Assembly (NCBI GenBank): GCA_964553045.1
Contig: CAZKJG010000003.1
Span: 62,001 to 126,000 of the forward strand
Origin: JAWLEP01 sp964553045
GTDB taxonomy: Bacteria; Fermentibacterota; Fermentibacteria; Fermentibacterales; JCC-6
Length of the DNA: 64,000 nt
Reading direction: 5' to 3'
The position numbers were made by a program, and so were the translations under genes. This document shows positions 26,453 through 34,590 of this stretch, piece by piece (positions within the stretch are counted from its first letter, which is position 1; each line of letters opens with the position of its first letter). A model generated the notes under the pieces. The model was not told the origin of the DNA and made no database searches. It was given only the letters and a program-made list of their open reading frames with translations.

Positions 26453-26956
26453 TCAGATCTCGGGCCAGAACCTGTTCTCGAACCAGATATCCTCCTGCAG
26501 GCTCCGGTCCATGTCCGCCAGCATCTCGAGGTGGCCGTGCTCCCAGCGGGCCAGCCAGTCGTAGAGCTCCCTCTCCACGTCGGATTCCGCCTGATCGCGC
26601 TTCTGGCCGTAATAGGTCTCGGCCTCCTTCTCCAGCGCCATGGCCGCGGATATGGCGGCTGCCTCGTAACCGGCGGCTTCGATCTCCTGCCTCACCCGGT
26701 CGGCCAGGAGGGTCTCGGAGCTGTGCTTCGTTATGTCGCCCATCTCGCTGATGGCCGCCAGCCTGCCTTCCCGGACAAGCGCGGAGTAATGCTTCTCCAG
26801 AACCTCCTCGTGTCGCTTCTCCTCGTCGGCCATAGTGGCGAAAACCTCGGAGACGGCATCGCTGCCCGACCCCTCGGCTACCTTGCGGTAGAATGCCTGT
26901 CCGCGCTTCTCCAGCAGTATGGCTCCCTTTATCGCGTCGATTGCCCTGTTGCTCAT
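26453..26956 (-). CDS. Ferritin-like di-iron protein (rubrerythrin-type, no rubredoxin domain)
   Basis: This is a 167-residue four-helix protein. The di-iron ligand pattern repeats twice: LLEKRGQAFYRKVAE with MADEEKRHEEVLEKH in the first half, and MALEKEAETYYGQKRD with WLARWEHGHLEML in the second. This is the layout of ferritin-like and rubrerythrin domains that detoxify peroxide or store iron. No CxxC rubredoxin module follows. ATG 26956 is preferred because GGGAG lies just upstream; an alternative ATG is at 26968. It lies 29 bp downstream of the peptidase-like gene on the same strand. Confidence 0.75.
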   Translation of the reverse strand: MSNRAIDAIKGAILLEKRGQAFYRKVAEGSGSDAVSEVFATMADEEKRHEEVLEKHYSALVREGRLAAISEMGDITKHSSETLLADRVRQEIEAAGYEAAAISAAMALEKEAETYYGQKRDQAESDVERELYDWLARWEHGHLEMLADMDRSLQEDIWFENRFWPEI

Positions 26957-26985
26957 CCCATCTCCCATCTGCGTTGACCGAGGCC

Positions 26986-29463
26986 CTATCTCAGCAGAGT
27001 GAACCTCTCGGCCCACCGGTCGGTTCCCCGGCTGACCCGAACCGCGTACACGCCGCTGGGCCGGCCGGACATGTCTACGGACAGGTTGGCTCCGTCCATC
27101 TCCCAGGTGCTCCCGGCCACCAGCCTGCCGGACACGTCGTAGACCCTCACGTCGGCGGCTGTGCCGGGCGAAGCCTCCGCACCGAGCACCAGACTGCCGC
27201 GAACCGGGTTGGAGACCAGCCGGGGGCTGAGCGGGGCCGCTCCCGCCTCCCACCCCTCGATGCCGGTCCCTTCCCATTGCTCGAACCAGATATCCCAGTC
27301 TCCGGAGCCTCCAGTGCCCGACCAGGCGATGCCGGCCTGCGACGGAGCCGGAAGCCACGCCGGGCCGGACGGAGTCACAGGCTGCTGCGGGACCGACCAT
27401 GAGGATCCGTCGAAGGTGGAAATCCAGATGGTGGCGTCGGAGCCGAATCCCCGTTGCCACAGCACCGCTGGAGCGCCTCCGGGGCCGGCCCCCGCCGAGG
27501 GGGCCATCAGGCCGTCGTCCGCCGACTGGGCGAGTACCTGCTCGTCCCCCCAGGAAGACCCGTCGTACATCCGGGTCACGATGGATGACTGATCCCCGCT
27601 TTGCTGCCAGGCCGCCACCAGCCCGTCCCCCAACGCGCTGATGGTGGGGGCGCGACAGAACTGGCCGGAGGAGATCTGGACGGGCGAGGAGAAGCCGGTC
27701 TCGTCACCGCGGCTGCACAGTATGCTTCCCCCATCCGGTGACTGGGAGGCCCAGACCACGAAGACCTCCCCGTCCAGGACGGCGACGTCCGGGGTGATAT
27801 CCTGGCTTCCCTGGGCGCTCAGATAGGTCTCGGGGAATCCACCGTCCAGCCTCTTGATCATCACGTCGCCCTCGCCACGCCGCCAGATCTGCCAGGTCAG
27901 CCACATTCCATCCGCCCAGGCCAGAGCCGGGTCAACGTCGTAGCCGGAGGCCGAGGCGGCAACGGAGACGTCGCCGAATCCATCCCCGGTGGCCACCTTG
28001 ATGTTGTAGCCGTAGCTGGCGTAGTCGAAATCGCCCCAGGCAATCCAGGGATCGCCGCTGCCGTCGAACGCCACGTCGGGTGTCACGTCCCAGTACTCGT
28101 CGGCGTCAACCGTATAGACCTGGCTCCAGCTGTCGCCGTCGTAGCAGCGCGACTGCAGGTCGAGCCTGCCGTTGGCACCGGTCAGCCAGGCCACGCAGGT
28201 CAGGTCGCCTTCGGTGGCTGCGGCCGGGTAGCAGTCGGATTCCCCGCTTGTGGAGACGACGTCGTAGTCGGCCCCGGCTCCCCCTGCTCCGGGCATTCGG
28301 GAGGAAGAAAGCCCCCTGCCGCTCAACGGCCGCAGTGTGGGATCGCCCAGAAGCACGCAGCCGTAATGCCAGTTCTCGTCGTAGATTCCCACGTTGGTAA
28401 ACCACTCGCGGAAGGCCTCTCCGGGGGTGGCGCCCTCTCCGATGGGGCTGTAGAACTGCTCGAACTCCAGCATGGAACCGGTCTTGGTTGCCCCTATGGC
28501 CAGCAGACCGGAATCGGTGCCGAAGAGGTACCAGTTGCCCAGGCAGGAAGGCTCGGTCCACCTGCAGTTGGAGCAGGCGAACAGCTGCACAAAGGCGGTC
28601 TGGGGATTGATCTGCGATATCTCCGGGGCCATGACGGTCCCCGAGTAGCCGCCGGGTATCTTGAAGGTATGGCCCCAGGGCGAGGAGTGGGACATCAGAT
28701 GGACGAACTCGTAGCCGTAACCGAGCCTGTCCCTGTAGTAGTCGTCAGTTGTCTGCGACTCGTCCTGGTAGAGATCCAGGTTGGAGTATATGGCGTCCAG
28801 GCCGCAATCTCCGGAGTAGCTCCAGTCGTCGTCGTTGAACACCAGGGCCCTGTCCGGAAGGGCCATGGAGCCCGTTCTGTACAGATGGTTGGCGGTGAGG
28901 TAGTCCCGAAGCTGGTCGACCTCTGACCCCATCTCCATGGCGTGGGCGTCTATCCTGCCCACCCAGATCTCCGGGGCCCGGTCGCCGGAATGGCCGTCGT
29001 ACTTGCCGTCGCCGTCCGCGTCGGTCCACGTTCCGTCGGTGTCCATCAGGAACAGGTCCAGCGGGTACTCCTCGTGGGCCGAGCCCCAGTCGCTCTCGTA
29101 CCAGGCCTCCGGCAGATGTCCTATCAGGATGGCTCCGGCCAGTTCGGGATGGTCTCCCAGCCAGTCCCTGAGATCCTCCGCCGTGCCCCCGGTCATTACC
29201 TCCGTGATGACATTGTAGCCTTCGGATTCGAGATCCGAGGCCAGCTGGGCCAGCTCCGGGGCCAGCGGGGTCTCCATGCCGGAGGCCACCACCAGCGCCA
29301 CGTCCGAGTCGCCCCTGTCGCACAGACTGGCGGACAGGGTATAAAATCCCGGACTTCGGGACTCCAGCGGCGAGCGCTCGACCTGCGCCCTGGGCATCGG
29401 TGCCGGGCCGGTGGGTACTGTGGCGGGCGCCATGAGCAGGGCGGACAGCAGCAGCGGGATCAT
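26986..29463 (-). CDS. Secreted gingipain-like (C25) peptidase with beta-propeller and FlgD/T9SS-type C-terminus
   Basis: This is an 825-residue exported protein. A C25-type caspase-like domain spans ~30-370: DLESEGYNVITEVMTGG, GAILIGHLPEAW, the catalytic His in HLMSHSSPWGHTF (~260) and the Cys in VQLFACSNCRW (~295). WHYGCVLLGDPTLRP is the usual end of the domain. Then come ~350 residues of sialidase/propeller-like repeats (PAVLWQRG, DPWIAWGD, DVTPDVAFDG patterns). The last ~75 residues are a sorting-type domain (SNPVRGSLVLGAEASPG, YDVSGRLV). The family acts outside the cell on proteins. The first possible signal peptide is MIPLLLSALLMAPATV. Confidence 0.8.
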   Translation of the reverse strand: MIPLLLSALLMAPATVPTGPAPMPRAQVERSPLESRSPGFYTLSASLCDRGDSDVALVVASGMETPLAPELAQLASDLESEGYNVITEVMTGGTAEDLRDWLGDHPELAGAILIGHLPEAWYESDWGSAHEEYPLDLFLMDTDGTWTDADGDGKYDGHSGDRAPEIWVGRIDAHAMEMGSEVDQLRDYLTANHLYRTGSMALPDRALVFNDDDWSYSGDCGLDAIYSNLDLYQDESQTTDDYYRDRLGYGYEFVHLMSHSSPWGHTFKIPGGYSGTVMAPEISQINPQTAFVQLFACSNCRWTEPSCLGNWYLFGTDSGLLAIGATKTGSMLEFEQFYSPIGEGATPGEAFREWFTNVGIYDENWHYGCVLLGDPTLRPLSGRGLSSSRMPGAGGAGADYDVVSTSGESDCYPAAATEGDLTCVAWLTGANGRLDLQSRCYDGDSWSQVYTVDADEYWDVTPDVAFDGSGDPWIAWGDFDYASYGYNIKVATGDGFGDVSVAASASGYDVDPALAWADGMWLTWQIWRRGEGDVMIKRLDGGFPETYLSAQGSQDITPDVAVLDGEVFVVWASQSPDGGSILCSRGDETGFSSPVQISSGQFCRAPTISALGDGLVAAWQQSGDQSSIVTRMYDGSSWGDEQVLAQSADDGLMAPSAGAGPGGAPAVLWQRGFGSDATIWISTFDGSSWSVPQQPVTPSGPAWLPAPSQAGIAWSGTGGSGDWDIWFEQWEGTGIEGWEAGAAPLSPRLVSNPVRGSLVLGAEASPGTAADVRVYDVSGRLVAGSTWEMDGANLSVDMSGRPSGVYAVRVSRGTDRWAERFTLLR

Positions 29464-29483
29464 TGCGTTTCCTTTCCTCTCCT

Positions 29484-31028
29484 TCAGGGCCGGTGAAGGA
29501 CTACTATGGAAATGTCAATTCTGCCGTCGGTGAGGACCGTATCCGCACCGGGCACGTTCGAACCCTCATACACTATACACCCAACGCCCAGCCGGTCTAG
29601 CAGCGATCGTGACTCGGCCGAGGGCCAGCCGTTCAGAACGGCCGCCGTTTCCCGGTAGCCACGGGGAAGGGATGTACTGTAACCGTTGACCATGGGCGTG
29701 AAGTGCAGCCTCGAGCCGTACAGCCGCGAGCACTCCATCTCCGGCCTGACCAGATCGGGCACCATGGGCAGGAACACCACGGACGCCGGGCGGTTCTCCG
29801 CCAGCCAGCGGTGGTGGATGTCCGGGGGAGGATTGTACATGGGAATGGGCGGATGCAGAATCTCCGCCAGGCACAGCAATCCGCCCAGGAAGGCCAGCCG
29901 GGGCCTCTTCGAGAGGGCCGTCGCCGACAGCAGGAGAAGCGGCAGCAGGGCGAAGATTCCCGCCCTGGCCGGAAGCCGGATGAAGGTCATGCCCGGTATC
30001 AGCGCGGCCAGACGGAAGGGGCCGGGAGCCAGCTGACTGCCTGCCGCCACCAGCGTGGGTCCCAGCGAGAAGGCGCCGAAGATCAGGGCCAGGGCCGCCA
30101 GAAGCCACGGAGCCCGTATCCTCCGCCTGAGTCGCGGCGCCATGAGAGCCGCGGATGCGGCCACCACGACCACCGACCCCGGCCACAGGGCCACCGCTCC
30201 CTCCACAACGTCCGGCCTGGCCGCTCCCAGCAGGTAGCCGCTCTCCCATGGCGAGAGGTAGGAGAGGAGGTCGGCGGACGCTATGTGGTCCACGGGCCAG
30301 GATGCGGCGTTCTGCAGATGGCGACGCAGCAGGGGCAGCATTGCGACCCCGCCCAGAGCCGACAGCCCGGCCAGTGCCGCCGCCCGGCGCGTTTGGCGGC
30401 GGAACAGGGCCCATGCGGACACTATTACCAGAGCCATCCCCGTAAACAGCCAGTGGTAGAGGCCGGCGCAGCCCTGCAGGACGAGCAGCACCGGCACCCA
30501 CCAGCCGGACGCCCGGCGGTCCAGGAACGACAGGGCCCTTTCCATGGCCAGGATCCCCAGCCCGGGCGAGACCAGCTGAAGGTGCCAGAGGTGGCTCTGG
30601 AAGTAGGGCAGGCATACGCAGGCGCATCCTGCGAACAGCCCGCCCCAGAAATCCGCCCCCACCCTGCGGGCCAGGCGCATCACGGCGAAACCGGTGAATG
30701 CGATGGACAGGACGAACAGCACGTTGTGAGCCCGGAGCGGCGACAGGCCCAGCCCGAGCAGGGGGGTTACGGTAACCGCCTGGGTCAGGAGCAGGTCTCC
30801 CCGGCCGTGGGCGTCTGGCTGGCCGAGGAAGACAGGGGGTGTGAGCGGATTCTGCAGGCCGGTCAGCGCATGGTGGTTCCAGGCCAGCAGCCAGGAGTTG
30901 TAGAGGGTGTCCGCATGGTCCCGGGCTCCGCCGCTTACGGCCATGGGCCAGGTTGCCGCGGAGGCCAGCAACAGCAGCACGACGGCGGCTGCCGCGTGAC
31001 GCCGGACGACGCCCGCTTCGCCCGCCAT
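29484..31028 (-). CDS. Polytopic membrane protein, GT-C glycosyltransferase-like
   Basis: This is a 514-residue protein with about ten to twelve TM helices and a soluble C-terminal domain (last ~120 residues). The first loop has HADTLYNSWLLAWNHHAL, an acidic/aromatic loop of the kind that holds the catalytic Asp in GT-C (GT39/83-like) enzymes using polyprenyl-phosphate sugars. The conserved-looking RLPARAGIFALLPLLLL and VFLPMVPDLVRPEME fit the YfhO/GT-C periplasmic end. It begins 7 nt after the proS stop, on the same strand. A donor or acceptor cannot be named from sequence. Confidence 0.6.
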   Translation of the reverse strand: MAGEAGVVRRHAAAAVVLLLLASAATWPMAVSGGARDHADTLYNSWLLAWNHHALTGLQNPLTPPVFLGQPDAHGRGDLLLTQAVTVTPLLGLGLSPLRAHNVLFVLSIAFTGFAVMRLARRVGADFWGGLFAGCACVCLPYFQSHLWHLQLVSPGLGILAMERALSFLDRRASGWWVPVLLVLQGCAGLYHWLFTGMALVIVSAWALFRRQTRRAAALAGLSALGGVAMLPLLRRHLQNAASWPVDHIASADLLSYLSPWESGYLLGAARPDVVEGAVALWPGSVVVVAASAALMAPRLRRRIRAPWLLAALALIFGAFSLGPTLVAAGSQLAPGPFRLAALIPGMTFIRLPARAGIFALLPLLLLSATALSKRPRLAFLGGLLCLAEILHPPIPMYNPPPDIHHRWLAENRPASVVFLPMVPDLVRPEMECSRLYGSRLHFTPMVNGYSTSLPRGYRETAAVLNGWPSAESRSLLDRLGVGCIVYEGSNVPGADTVLTDGRIDISIVVLHRP

Positions 31029-31035
31029 CGTCAGG

Positions 31036-32478
31036 TCAGTAGGCCCTGGCCACTATGGCCTGCCGGTGGGTCTCGCGGCCGGTTATGAAGCACCTGCCGC
31101 TTTCCTCTGGCTGCTCCAGCGGGATGCAGCGCACGGTGGCCTTTGTCTCCTCCTTCATCCGCTGCTCCTCGGCCTCCCCACCGTCCCACCACACGCGGTA
31201 GAATCCGGGCCTCTCCGGCAGTTGCTCCACGAGCTGGTCGTAGGTCTCTATATCGTAGGTCCTGGATCTCCGGTACTCCGTCGCGTCGGCCAGCATCGCG
31301 CCCTGGATGGCCTCCAGCCTCTCGACGACCCGGCCGGCCAGGCCCTCCATGGGAATGGTGAACTTGCCCTCGCGGCCGGGACGGTTGCGGGGGCTGGCCA
31401 TGACATGGCCCTCCTCCAGGTCCCGCGGCCCCAGCTCCAGCCTGAGGGGCACACCCCGGACCTCCCAGTGGTTGAACTTGAATCCCGGGCTCGAACCCTC
31501 GGTATCGTCCAGCTTCACCCTGACGCCGGCGTCGGAGAGCCTGTTCCGTATCTCCGAGGCCTTCTCGAGCACCCTGGTCCGGTCGTCGTCGCTGCGGAAT
31601 ATGGGGACGATTACCGTCTGCAAGGGCGCCAGGTTCGGGGGCAGCCTGAGGCCGTGCTCGTCGCCGTGGGCCATGATCAGGGCGCCCACCATACGGGTGG
31701 ATACGCCCCAGCTGGTCTGATGGACGTACTTCTGTTCATTGTCGCTGTCGAGGAACTTGGTATCGAAGGCCCTGGCGAAGTTGGTGCCCAGGTAGTGGCT
31801 CGTTCCGCTCTGCAGCGCCCAGCCATTGCGCATCATCGCCTCTATGGCGTAGGTGTCCACCGCACCGGCGAACTTCTCGCTTTCGGTCTTCAGGCCGGTC
31901 ACGACCGGTATTGCCCCATCCTCCCGGGCGAAGTCCTCGTACACCTGCAGCATCCGCATGGTCTCCTCACGTGCCTCCTCCTCGGTGGCATGGGCCGTGT
32001 GGCCCTCCTGCCAGAGGAACTCGGTGGTTCGGAGGAAGGGCCTGGTCCTCATCTCCCACCGGACCACGTTGGCCCACTGGTTCAGCAACATGGGCAGGTC
32101 GCGGTAGCTGTTGATCCACTTGGAGAACATGTGGTTGATTATGGTCTCCGATGTGGGCCTCACCGCCAGCGGCTCCTCCAGCTCCTTGCCGCCACCGTGG
32201 GTAACCATGGCCAGCTCCGGCGCGAAGCCCTCCACGTGCTCGGACTCCCGGTTGATGAAGCTCTCGGGGATGAAGAGCGGGAAGTAGGCGTTGCTGTGGC
32301 CGGTATCCTTGAACCTGCGGTCCAGGGAGGCCTTCATGTTCTCCCAGATGGCGTATCCGTAGGGCCGAATGATCATGCAGCCCCTGACCGGGGCGGTATC
32401 GGCCAGCTCCGCCTCTCTGATGACGTCCAGGTACCACCTTGAGAAATCCGTGCCGGGGGATGTTATCTTCTTGGCCAT
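31036..32478 (-). CDS. proS: Prolyl-tRNA synthetase (short, eukaryote/archaea-like type)
   Basis: This is a 480-residue class II synthetase that charges tRNA-Pro. It is the ProS type 3 form, without the editing insertion of the E. coli type. Landmarks: FSRWYLDVIREAELADTAPV at the N-terminus; motif 2 region TRPFLRTTEFLWQEGHTAHA; GTSHYLGTNFARAF; WGVSTRMVGALIMAHGDEHG; the anticodon domain with VIVPIFR; and the C-terminal zinc-domain-like end with CIPLEQ, CFITG and a terminal Tyr (IVARAY). ATG 32478 follows GGAAGGG. It has its own promoter at 32555-32583 and probably leads a minus-strand transcript into the membrane-protein gene. Confidence 0.92.
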   Translation of the reverse strand: MAKKITSPGTDFSRWYLDVIREAELADTAPVRGCMIIRPYGYAIWENMKASLDRRFKDTGHSNAYFPLFIPESFINRESEHVEGFAPELAMVTHGGGKELEEPLAVRPTSETIINHMFSKWINSYRDLPMLLNQWANVVRWEMRTRPFLRTTEFLWQEGHTAHATEEEAREETMRMLQVYEDFAREDGAIPVVTGLKTESEKFAGAVDTYAIEAMMRNGWALQSGTSHYLGTNFARAFDTKFLDSDNEQKYVHQTSWGVSTRMVGALIMAHGDEHGLRLPPNLAPLQTVIVPIFRSDDDRTRVLEKASEIRNRLSDAGVRVKLDDTEGSSPGFKFNHWEVRGVPLRLELGPRDLEEGHVMASPRNRPGREGKFTIPMEGLAGRVVERLEAIQGAMLADATEYRRSRTYDIETYDQLVEQLPERPGFYRVWWDGGEAEEQRMKEETKATVRCIPLEQPEESGRCFITGRETHRQAIVARAY

Positions 32479-32554
32479 GTCAGCCCTTCCTTGAGATGTT
32501 GCAGGGGCGCGCCGGCCCGGCCGGGGCAGCGGCGCTTCCGAGGTAACAGCCGCA

Positions 32555-32583
32555 ATACTAACGGAATCGCACCCGGCGCTCAA
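32555..32583 (-). promoter_or_regulatory. Promoter for proS
   Basis: Minus strand: TTGAGC (32583-32578) and TAGTAT (32560-32555) are separated by 17 bp, about 75 bp upstream of the proS ATG. No other strong pair is seen in the gap. Confidence 0.5.
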
Positions 32584-32648
32584 GGGGCCTTTGACGCAGC
32601 CGCCCCTCCTGAATAGGGTATTGGCACGGGGGCCACGCACCTGGGGAT

Positions 32649-32796
32649 GGAGTAAAAAACCGATGAAGGCTTTGCCCGGGTGCTGAGCTTACGCCGAGAC
32701 CCTGCGAAAGCAGGTAGCGGATGCGAAACGTACCCGGCCCTGTAAGTCCTTTAGCCCTTGTAAGCGAGACATTCGCCAAGGGGTGGCCCCCACTCC
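32649..32796. ncRNA. Putative structured RNA or cis-regulatory element in 365-bp gap
   Basis: The gap 32479-32843 between proS and the divergent PAP2 gene has no convincing ORF but strong pairing. GGAGT (32649-32653) can close with ACTCC (32792-32796). CCGGGT (32676-32681) pairs with ACCCGG (32732-32737) around a CCTGC-GAAA-GCAGG hairpin (32701-32714). CCCTTG-TAA-GCGA (32755-32767) pairs with TCGC-CAAGGG (32773-32782). This multi-stem layout with a GNRA loop suggests a folded RNA. On the minus strand the element ends in a run of six T (32654-32659 region). Strand, class and function are unresolved; I match it to no known riboswitch. Confidence 0.4.
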
Positions 32797-32843
32797 TTTG
32801 ACAGCCGGCGACACCTGGCCCAAGGCGATGCGGGGCTGCATCT

Positions 32844-33761
32844 GTGAGAGATCTGCTGCGAAACCCCGGTAGCCTCTTTGTGCCGGTTACCGACAGAAGC
32901 TACCGGATAATCATCTGGGTTACCGGAGGCTACAGCCTGCTGGTCTCCGTTATCCCCCTGCTGAGACTGGTTCCCCGCCCCCCCCTGCAGCTCGGCATCT
33001 GGATTGCCTGCTATCTGCTCTACCGCCTGAGGCCGATACCGGAGAGCGTGCGCAGGTGGGTCTTCTACGTTTTCCTCTTCGTTACCTATCCGGCCCTGCG
33101 GAACGTGGTCACCAGCTACCACGCCAGCTTCCACTGCGCCGACGTGATAGCAGCGGAGCGCTGGATATTCGGCTTCCTCCCCACCTACCGGCTGCAGCTG
33201 CTGCTCAACCCGGGGGGCACGCTGAAGTGGTTCGACTACGTGTTCGCCGCCTTCCACGCCACCATCTTCTGGCTTCCCGTAGTGTTTCCCGCTATTCTGC
33301 TGGCGGCCCGGGGGCCTGAGAGGATGAAGCGGGCCACGGTGGGCCTGACCATCATATCCCTGGCCGGCTACCTGACCTACGTCCTCTACCCGGTTACCCC
33401 GCCCTGGATGGCCAGCCTGGAGGGGCAGGCTCCCCGCATGTCCAGGGTGGTGTTCAGGGCCCTGGGCAGGATGGTGCCCGGCAGCGTGGCCGACGCCTTC
33501 CAGCCCAGCCCCAGGGGCGCCATGCCATCCCTCCATGCCGGGGTGCCCCTGCTGATCGTCATGATGGCCATCAGGGAGTACGGCCGGAGGGCGGCCTGGG
33601 TTTTCCTGCCGGCTGCAGTGATTATCTTCGAGATCGTCTACGGAGCCGAGCACTACGTCGTGGATGTGATGGCCGGCGCTCTGTACGCCGTGATCACCTA
33701 CCTGGTGGTCTACCGGGTTCTGCTGCCCCGGGTGAGCGAGGGCGCAGAGAGCCCCGGCTGA
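32844..33761 (+). CDS. PAP2-superfamily membrane phosphatase
   Basis: This is a 305-residue membrane protein with about six to seven TM helices. The PAP2 phosphatase motifs are in the second half: GAMPSLHAGVPLLIV (motif 2, Ser-His) and VYGAEHYVVDVMAGALYA (motif 3, catalytic His and Asp). The wording of both motifs matches the PAP2_3 / inositol-phosphorylceramide-synthase-like branch. It is likely to dephosphorylate or transfer head groups of lipid phosphates at the outer face of the membrane. GTG 32844 is the assigned start. It ends 16 nt before panB, so it probably heads the panB-purD-purE-tsaC transcript. Confidence 0.75.
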   Translation: MRDLLRNPGSLFVPVTDRSYRIIIWVTGGYSLLVSVIPLLRLVPRPPLQLGIWIACYLLYRLRPIPESVRRWVFYVFLFVTYPALRNVVTSYHASFHCADVIAAERWIFGFLPTYRLQLLLNPGGTLKWFDYVFAAFHATIFWLPVVFPAILLAARGPERMKRATVGLTIISLAGYLTYVLYPVTPPWMASLEGQAPRMSRVVFRALGRMVPGSVADAFQPSPRGAMPSLHAGVPLLIVMMAIREYGRRAAWVFLPAAVIIFEIVYGAEHYVVDVMAGALYAVITYLVVYRVLLPRVSEGAESPG

Positions 33762-33777
33762 CGCGGGAGGGGGAGCA

Positions 33778-34590
33778 ATGGCATCGGTGACCGTCAGGAC
33801 GCTGGCCGCGAAGAAGCGGGCGGGAGAGCCCATCGTGGCCCTCACGGCCTACGACTTCACCACCGCCATGCTGGAGCAGAAGGCCGGGGTGGACCTGATC
33901 CTGGTGGGCGACTCCATGAACATGGCCGTTCTCGGCGAGGAGACCACCCTCACCGCAGACCTGGAGGTGATGCTGGCCCACACCAGGGCCGTCTCCCGGG
34001 GGGCCCCCCGGACCCTGGTGGTGGGCGACATGCCCTTCGGATCCTACGAGGAGTCTGATGCCCATGCGGTAGCCAGCGCCGTCCGCTTTCTGGCTGAGGG
34101 AGGGGCCCACGCCGTGAAGCTGGAGGGCGGCAACCGCATGGCCCGCAGCAGGGCGAGGGCCATCGTGGAGGCCGGCATTCCGGTGATGGGCCATCTGGGC
34201 CTGCTGCCCCAGTCCCTGCGGCTGACCGGCGGGTACCGAGTGGTGCGGGCCGACGGCCTGCAGCGGCTCAAGACCGAGGCCGCCGCCCTGGAGGACGCCG
34301 GTGTCTTCTCCATCGTCCTGGAGAGCGTCCAGGAGGACGTGGCCGCGGAGGTCACCGCGGGCTGCACCGTACCCACCATAGGGATCGGCGCCGGACGCGG
34401 AGTGGACGGGCAGATCCTGGTGGTCAACGACATGCTCGGGCTCACGCCGGGCTTCAGCCCGAAGTTCCTGAAGCGGTACGCGGACCTGGCGCCCGTGATA
34501 GAGGAAGCGGTAAGGAGGTACGCCGGGGAGGTGCGCGAAGGCGGCTTTCCCGAAGACGAGCACGTATACGGAGCCAAGGAGGAAAATTGA
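33778..34590 (+). CDS. panB: 3-methyl-2-oxobutanoate hydroxymethyltransferase
   Basis: This is a 270-residue enzyme of pantothenate synthesis that transfers the hydroxymethyl group of methylene-THF to ketoisovalerate. The active-site landmarks are at expected places: LVGDSMNM (metal Asp 45), VVGDMPFGSY (Asp 84), HAVKLEGG (Lys 114/Glu 116), MGHLGLLPQS and VLESVQ (Glu 182). GTVPTIGIGAG-type text (TVPTIGIGAGRGVDGQILVV) closes the barrel. GGGAGGGGGAG precedes ATG 33778. Its stop overlaps the purD start (TTGA). The pathway's CoaB partner is found at 57.9 kb in a fusion. Confidence 0.95.
   Translation: MASVTVRTLAAKKRAGEPIVALTAYDFTTAMLEQKAGVDLILVGDSMNMAVLGEETTLTADLEVMLAHTRAVSRGAPRTLVVGDMPFGSYEESDAHAVASAVRFLAEGGAHAVKLEGGNRMARSRARAIVEAGIPVMGHLGLLPQSLRLTGGYRVVRADGLQRLKTEAAALEDAGVFSIVLESVQEDVAAEVTAGCTVPTIGIGAGRGVDGQILVVNDMLGLTPGFSPKFLKRYADLAPVIEEAVRRYAGEVREGGFPEDEHVYGAKEEN

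Noticed and set aside
32671..32700. tRNA-like text AGCTCAGC on the minus strand
   Set aside because: There is no T-arm GTTCGAATC-type sequence, no acceptor pairing and no sensible anticodon arm.
32676..32737. Resemblance to a TPP riboswitch (GGGTGCTGAG, then CAGGTAGCGGATGCG)
   Set aside because: The CUGAGA box and the ACCCUUGAACCUGAU core are not matched, and no thiamine gene follows.
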